A stretch of DNA of 64,000 bases. Source: Paenibacillus paridis. Lineage in GTDB: Bacteria > Bacillota > Bacilli > Paenibacillales > Paenibacillaceae. The stretch is taken from positions 62,001 to 126,000 of the forward strand of contig NZ_VCIX01000077.1 in NCBI RefSeq assembly GCF_006345825.1, given 5' to 3'. This document shows positions 61,701 to 64,000 of this stretch, one piece after another (position 1 is the stretch's first letter; the number at the start of each line of letters is the position of its first letter). Position numbers and translations under genes: made by a program. The notes below the pieces were generated by a model. That model had not been told where the DNA came from. It saw only the letters and a program-made list of their open reading frames with translations, and ran no database searches.

Positions 61701-61802
61701 TTGAGCCTCCGCTATGGCCATAGGGGCCAAAAACGCGGTTTGAAATAGTAGCAGCAAAGCGATCAACACACCGATGCCTCTGCCGTATTTCATTCTGTTC
61801 AT
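58779..61802 (-). CDS. Secreted clan GH-D alpha-galactosidase-like enzyme with two CBMs
   Basis: A 1007-residue secreted enzyme. The signal peptide covers about 1-31 (ends near MAIAEAQT). Two tandem CBM35-like modules (about 40-165 and 180-305) share YEAEA, GDPR and SPDID motifs and strongly resemble each other; each has a paired-Cys segment (PCEAAVGCSGSQ and ACKADTACSSNQ) that could be disulfide-bonded. A beta-sandwich (about 325-600) and TIM barrel follow, with VPVGWNSWGAY, YEFIKIDFLSHGSFEG (nucleophile Asp) and ARRISCDIDGT (acid/base Asp), then a C-terminal beta domain. It is about 320 residues longer than its cytoplasmic paralogue, mainly from the CBMs. An ORF extension to 61883 exists, but AGGAGG eight bases before the ATG at 61802 decides the start. 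Confidence 0.88.
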   Translation of the reverse strand: MNRMKYGRGIGVLIALLLLFQTAFLAPMAIAEAQTAGTNEIVYTYEAEAASNTLTGKAEVKPCEAAVGCSGSQLVGSLWGGSTLQFNAVQVAAAGVYTMTVHYISGDPRSFAVSVNGGASDRYDLPKTADWSTRGVYELQLELVQGANTIKFDDQGGYSPDIDQIELRLASSDTDPNEPPAGSGQVYEAEASQNALTGNAGIKACKADTACSSNQKVGDIWGGSTLTFNQITVPSEGNYTLKVSYISGDPRAVSIKVNDGEAEPYSLPATANWDALGVFTMEVKLQAGSNAIVFDDNGGWSPDIDKIELIRSDAPGEEPGNVDGIGNIGAEVAASKFGSIKVAQHKSGVTLSNGTYKITYNTDSGLAMYDWNGKTVAKGLYSSIQLDKQLDSVNYAEHKFTMKQVEKIKDGHGKGIRVTIENRQAGLPTMKQIYQIYEDKVYFLISQQVTGNAEMSTNDISPLVLNAKGGVDLGSYSDNRVLVAPFDNDAWSRYQARTINTSLNNHNYVSSELTAIYDNASRSGLVIGSVTHDQWKTGIYWSGSNDRLNKLKVYGGFTSSTSTHDSIAHGKVSGKTITSPQILVGYYADYRTGLESFGQANAAVAPPLAFKHDVPKGVPVGWNSWGAYESDLSYDKVVAVSDFFKKNLQKSSFSNKGNVYINMDSYWDNLSEQELKQIVKVINKNGQKAGIYYGPFVYWGDNMDQLVEGTNGKYKYGDIILRDLNGNPLPKVDGAYAIDPTHPGSKQRIEYYFKRFLDYGYEFIKIDFLSHGSFEGKHFDPKVQTGIEAYNQGMAHINKVLGGKMFISASIAPLFPSQYAHARRISCDIDGTLSKTEYQLNNLTYGWWQDGTIYPYTDPDYMTLAKGGSFEAAQTRVNAAVISGTVFLNSDDVSNPAAQDLMKKLLTNKQVNEVALKGQAFQPVEGNTGTGAADTFVKRDGKDYYVAVFNYTNEATSKTIDFKRAGIPSASKAKVVDLWSNASSQVTGQLKVELSGAQSKLYKITVK

Positions 61803-61830
61803 TATTAATTCCTCCTCTGTTTCGGTTTTT

Positions 61831-61844
61831 TGAAGCGCTTTCTT
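61831..61844. promoter_or_regulatory. Candidate cre-like palindrome upstream of secreted glycosidase
   Basis: TGAAGCGCTTTCTT contains the palindromic core AAGCGCTT typical of CcpA sites, about 30 bp before the start codon, where binding would block transcription. It differs from consensus at about three positions. Confidence 0.3.
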
Positions 61845-62087
61845 TTCTAAGTGTAAAGCGAAGCTTGGGGCCATTCTAGCCAAGAATGTTACGAATCGTA
61901 ACCGAAATTAACACACTTTTCCGTATTTGGCATACAGAACAGCAGCGATGTTCCAACCATTAGCTTTATTTTTAAAGACCGTTTAAGAGGATTTAGTAGG
62001 GTAGCGAACAGAGCTTGAATGTGTTTAAACCTACGGCGTGGAGTGGAAGGTAGGTTAGCGGTTGAAGATTATCCGAAGTGAGATGGA

Positions 62088-62713
62088 GTGCGGGTGCGGG
62101 TGCGGGTGCGGGTGCGGGTGCGGGTGCGGGTGCGGGTGCGGGTGCGGGTGCGGGTGCGGGTGCGGGTGCGGGTGCGGGTGCGGGTGCGGGTGCGGGTGCG
62201 GGTGCGGGTGCGGGTGCGGGTGCGGGTGCGGGTGCGGGTGCGGGTGCGGGTGCGGGTGCGGGTGCGGGTGCGGGTGCGGGTGCGGGTGCGGGTGCGGGTG
62301 CGGGTGCGGGTGCGGGTGCGGGTGCGGGTGCGGGTGCGGGTGCGGGTGCGGGTGCGGGTGCGGGTGCGGGTGCGGGTGCGGGTGCGGGTGCGGGTGCGGG
62401 TGCGGGTGCGGGTGCGGGTGCGGGTGCGGGTGCGGGTGCGGGTGCGGGTGCGGGTGCGGGTGCGGGTGCGGGTGCGGGTGCGGGTGCGGGTGCGGGTGCG
62501 GGTGCGGGTGCGGGTGCGGGTGCGGGTGCGGGTGCGGGTGCGGGTGCGGGTGCGGGTGCGGGTGCGGGTGCGGGTGCGGGTGCGGGTGCGGGTGCGGGTG
62601 CGGGTGCGGGTGCGGGTGCGGGTGCGGGTGCGGGTGCGGGTGCGGGTGCGGGTGCGGGTGCGGGTGCGGGTGCGGGTGCGGGTGCGGGTGCGGGTGCGGG
62701 TGCGGGTGCGGGT
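62088..62713. repeat. Hexanucleotide array (GTGCGG) x104
   Basis: Perfect GTGCGG units run from 62088 to 62711, 104 copies with no interruption, plus a partial unit. GGG runs every six bases with TGC loops fit a G-quadruplex pattern along the whole plus strand. All six frames stay open as dipeptide repeats (Val-Arg, Cys-Gly, Ala-Gly; Pro-Ala, His-Pro, Thr-Arg), an automatic result of the six-base period, so the long frames here are not evidence of genes. Array length in the assembly may be inexact. Confidence 0.95.
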
Positions 62714-62745
62714 ATAACAATGGTAGCTTGCCAGATGAGCTTTGA

Positions 62746-62934
62746 CAAACCAACTACCACTATTCGCATTAAAAAACATACTACTATCATCAGCATTAAC
62801 AAACCAACAACCACCATTCGCATTAACAAACATATTACTATCATTAGCATTAACAAACTAACTACCACCATTCGCATTAACAAACATACTACTATCATCA
62901 GCATTAACAAACTAACTACCACCATTCGCATTAA
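62746..62934. repeat. 27-bp tandem array, seven units in two alternating types
   Basis: Seven exact 27-bp units start at 62746, 62773, 62800, 62827, 62854, 62881 and 62908. Odd units read CAAAC..ACTACCACCATTCG, even units CAAACATACTACTATCATCA, both ending GCATTAA, giving a 54-bp higher-order period. It lies 35 bp from the hexamer array. The plus frame would encode 9-residue repeats, but there is no credible start or ribosome site. Confidence 0.9.
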
Positions 62935-63117
62935 CAGGAAAATGTCCCGTTAATTCTAGCTTTTCATGGATTTTTGATTGATTAACAGGAAAAACTCCCT
63001 CTATATCCACCATTTTCTGCTCCTATGAGCATAAACGATTGAATTAGAGGGAGAAATTCCATGTAAATCCTTCAGGCCCATTCCATGGTAATAATTAACA
63101 GGATTTTTTCCAGCTAA
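62931..63117. repeat. Short palindromic elements of the TTAAC-GGA/TCC-GTTAA family
   Basis: TTAACAGGAAAATGTCCCGTTAA-like elements occur at 62931-62953, about 62990-63012, about 63043-63066 and about 63097-63117. They match the family in the 23.8-24.6 kb duplication and are intergenic here too. Confidence 0.65.
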
Positions 63118-63154
63118 TCTTCATATGAATGTGTTCAACTCGGCGAAAAGCATC

Positions 63155-63290
63155 CTGCTTACTGCAATTCAGTATATTCGTCCTCCTTACTGCAAGGGAG
63201 CATTACCCTTCTGCCTACTGCATTTCAGCATAAATCCTCCTACTTGCTGCGATTCAGCGTAAATCCTCATGCACCCTGCAAGTGAGCATA
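63155..63290. repeat. Degenerate 28-29 bp tandem repeat, five units
   Basis: CTGC marks units at 63162, 63190, 63218, 63247 and 63276, each within a TACTGCAATTCAGTATA-like core with degenerate flanks. Non-coding; it lies between the palindromic elements and the small gene at 63340. Confidence 0.65.
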
Positions 63291-63339
63291 GGGGGCAGCT
63301 TCTCTTAGCTAATTCACTTTTTACTGCAGCTGCCGAACT

Positions 63340-63612
63340 CTAATTCAGCCAACTAACTGCTTTTGTGCTTTGCATATATGCTCCTGGTTTAACCAACGCC
63401 GCGCGAATCGCCAGTTTTTTTATTAAACTGCGAAGCTGCTCTGGCGAGTCCCTGTTCAATCCATCATGCTGGCTTATTTCCAGTAGGGCTACTTTGGTTG
63501 CCTCGGCCGCGGCCTCCTCGTCCTGCAGTAGAAAATAAGCAGTCTGATAGGCAAGCGGCTCCAGCCCTCTTAACCTAGCTACCTTTTGACTCAAACTAGT
63601 CACTGCACTCAT
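63340..63612 (-). CDS. Small hypothetical protein with ECF sigma region 2-like segment
   Basis: A 90-residue protein. AYQTAYFLLQDEEAAAEATK (about residues 21-40) resembles the first helices of ECF sigma-factor region 2, but the rest of a sigma factor, including the region 4 DNA-binding part, is absent. It could be a small sigma-like regulator or a degenerate remnant. GGAG seven bases before the ATG and only 18 bp from the preceding gene support translation in an operon. The similarity is my own pattern reading and is weak. Confidence 0.55.
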   Translation of the reverse strand: MSAVTSLSQKVARLRGLEPLAYQTAYFLLQDEEAAAEATKVALLEISQHDGLNRDSPEQLRSLIKKLAIRAALVKPGAYMQSTKAVSWLN

Positions 63613-63630
63613 ATCTTTTCTCCGTTAATC

Positions 63631-64000
63631 TTAATTTTCAAGACTCTGTACGATGTTTATATTGTTCAAATGAAGATTTTCTTGCTGTTCCTCCTCTGTC
63701 AGCTCCTCCCCGCTTACTGGAGCCGCAAATCCCTTAAACAACAGCTTGCCATCTTCAAGATTAAGCACCGCTACTCCGGAAGTATCGTCATGATCTATCA
63801 AATATAGATAAGCACGATCCGACTCGATGATTGCGGCTTTAATTTCATCCACGCCAAGCTGTTCCGCAGTAACTGTCGCATAGCTGCGCTTTCTTTCATT
63901 TGTTTCCGTATTGTACACGGATAATGTCACAACGTGAGGGTCAATCTCCGCGTAATAAATGAGTTCATTTTGTAAGCCGTATACTACAAATCTGCCTTCC
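63631..64000 (-). CDS. Hypothetical protein, C-terminal fragment (5' end beyond window)
   Basis: The reading frame is open to the window edge, showing the last 123 residues of a larger protein. A GTG at 63930 lies inside the frame, but the codons upstream continue without a stop, so the start is outside. It is rich in acidic residues and short beta-type segments (RAYLYLIDHDDTSGVAVLNL), perhaps a beta-propeller-like or secreted sensing domain. No family is recognised. It is followed by the small sigma-like gene after 18 bp. Confidence 0.6.
   Translation of the reverse strand, partial: EGRFVVYGLQNELIYYAEIDPHVVTLSVYNTETNERKRSYATVTAEQLGVDEIKAAIIESDRAYLYLIDHDDTSGVAVLNLEDGKLLFKGFAAPVSGEELTEEEQQENLHLNNINIVQSLEN

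Noticed and set aside
61993..62953. Long open frames through the hexamer array on both strands (for example a Pro-Ala repeat protein on the minus strand and an Ala-Gly repeat protein on the plus strand).
   Set aside because: A stop-free six-base repeat leaves all six frames open automatically. None of the starts has a ribosome-binding site, and opposite strands overlap completely.

Overview
The window looks like a chromosomal segment of a spore-forming, S-layer-bearing, carbohydrate-scavenging Gram-positive bacterium of the Paenibacillaceae (Paenibacillus or a close relative). The signs are three YesM/YesN-type two-component systems paired with LplA/LplB/LplC-type sugar ABC importers that lack an ATPase gene, an SLH-anchored multidomain galactanase, a YheC/D-type ATP-grasp protein, strong Gram-positive Shine-Dalgarno sites with several TTG/GTG starts, and two guanidine-I (ykkC) riboswitches. 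No rRNA, tRNA, CRISPR array, prophage or transposase was seen. Most genes lie on the minus strand.

Left part (1-4.5 kb): a truncated metallo-beta-lactamase-fold hydrolase behind a promoter carrying two palindromic operators, a stand-alone ribokinase, a small membrane protein, and a divergent PurA-like enzyme facing a LysR regulator. 4.5-13.8 kb is a complete guanidine-assimilation locus: a consensus sigma-A promoter, guanidine-I riboswitch, substrate-binding protein and permease, then a second guanidine-I riboswitch, the two DUF1989 carboxyguanidine-deiminase-type subunits, a biotin-dependent guanidine (urea-family) carboxylase and allophanate hydrolase. Guanidine would be imported, carboxylated, deiminated to allophanate and hydrolysed to ammonia and CO2. 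The transporter ATPase is missing from the locus.

13.8-32 kb holds two sugar-importer/two-component modules (13.85-20.9 and 24.7-32.1 kb), separated by an ATP-grasp gene, a GT-C type glycosyltransferase-like membrane protein and 1.3 kb of non-coding DNA containing a diverged 533-bp tandem duplication. 32.3-46.1 kb is a galactan-degradation block: GH35 and GH2 glycosidases without signal peptides, a DUF5107-TPR protein, and a secreted GH53 endo-galactanase with four binding modules, five carboxypeptidase-regulatory-like domains and three SLH repeats. Extracellular cleavage of galactan, import of oligosaccharides by one of the adjacent importers, and intracellular trimming is the likely flow.

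46-47.3 kb is a 112-bp-period tandem array. HflK/HflC follow, then a third module (49.4-61.8 kb): cytoplasmic clan GH-D alpha-galactosidase-like enzyme, SBP, two permeases, a divergent response regulator/histidine kinase pair, and a secreted paralogue of the alpha-galactosidase with two binding modules. The right end (61.9-63.3 kb) is a stack of non-coding repeats: a hexamer repeated 104 times with strong G-quadruplex potential, a 27-bp array, palindromic elements of the family seen at 23.8-24.6 kb, and a 28-bp array. Two small genes, one cut by the window edge, finish the window.

The guanidine pathway and glycan modules follow known biology. The less explained elements are the repeat arrays, the missing ATPase, the conserved hairpin in front of both riboswitches, and the divergent LysR-linked PurA.
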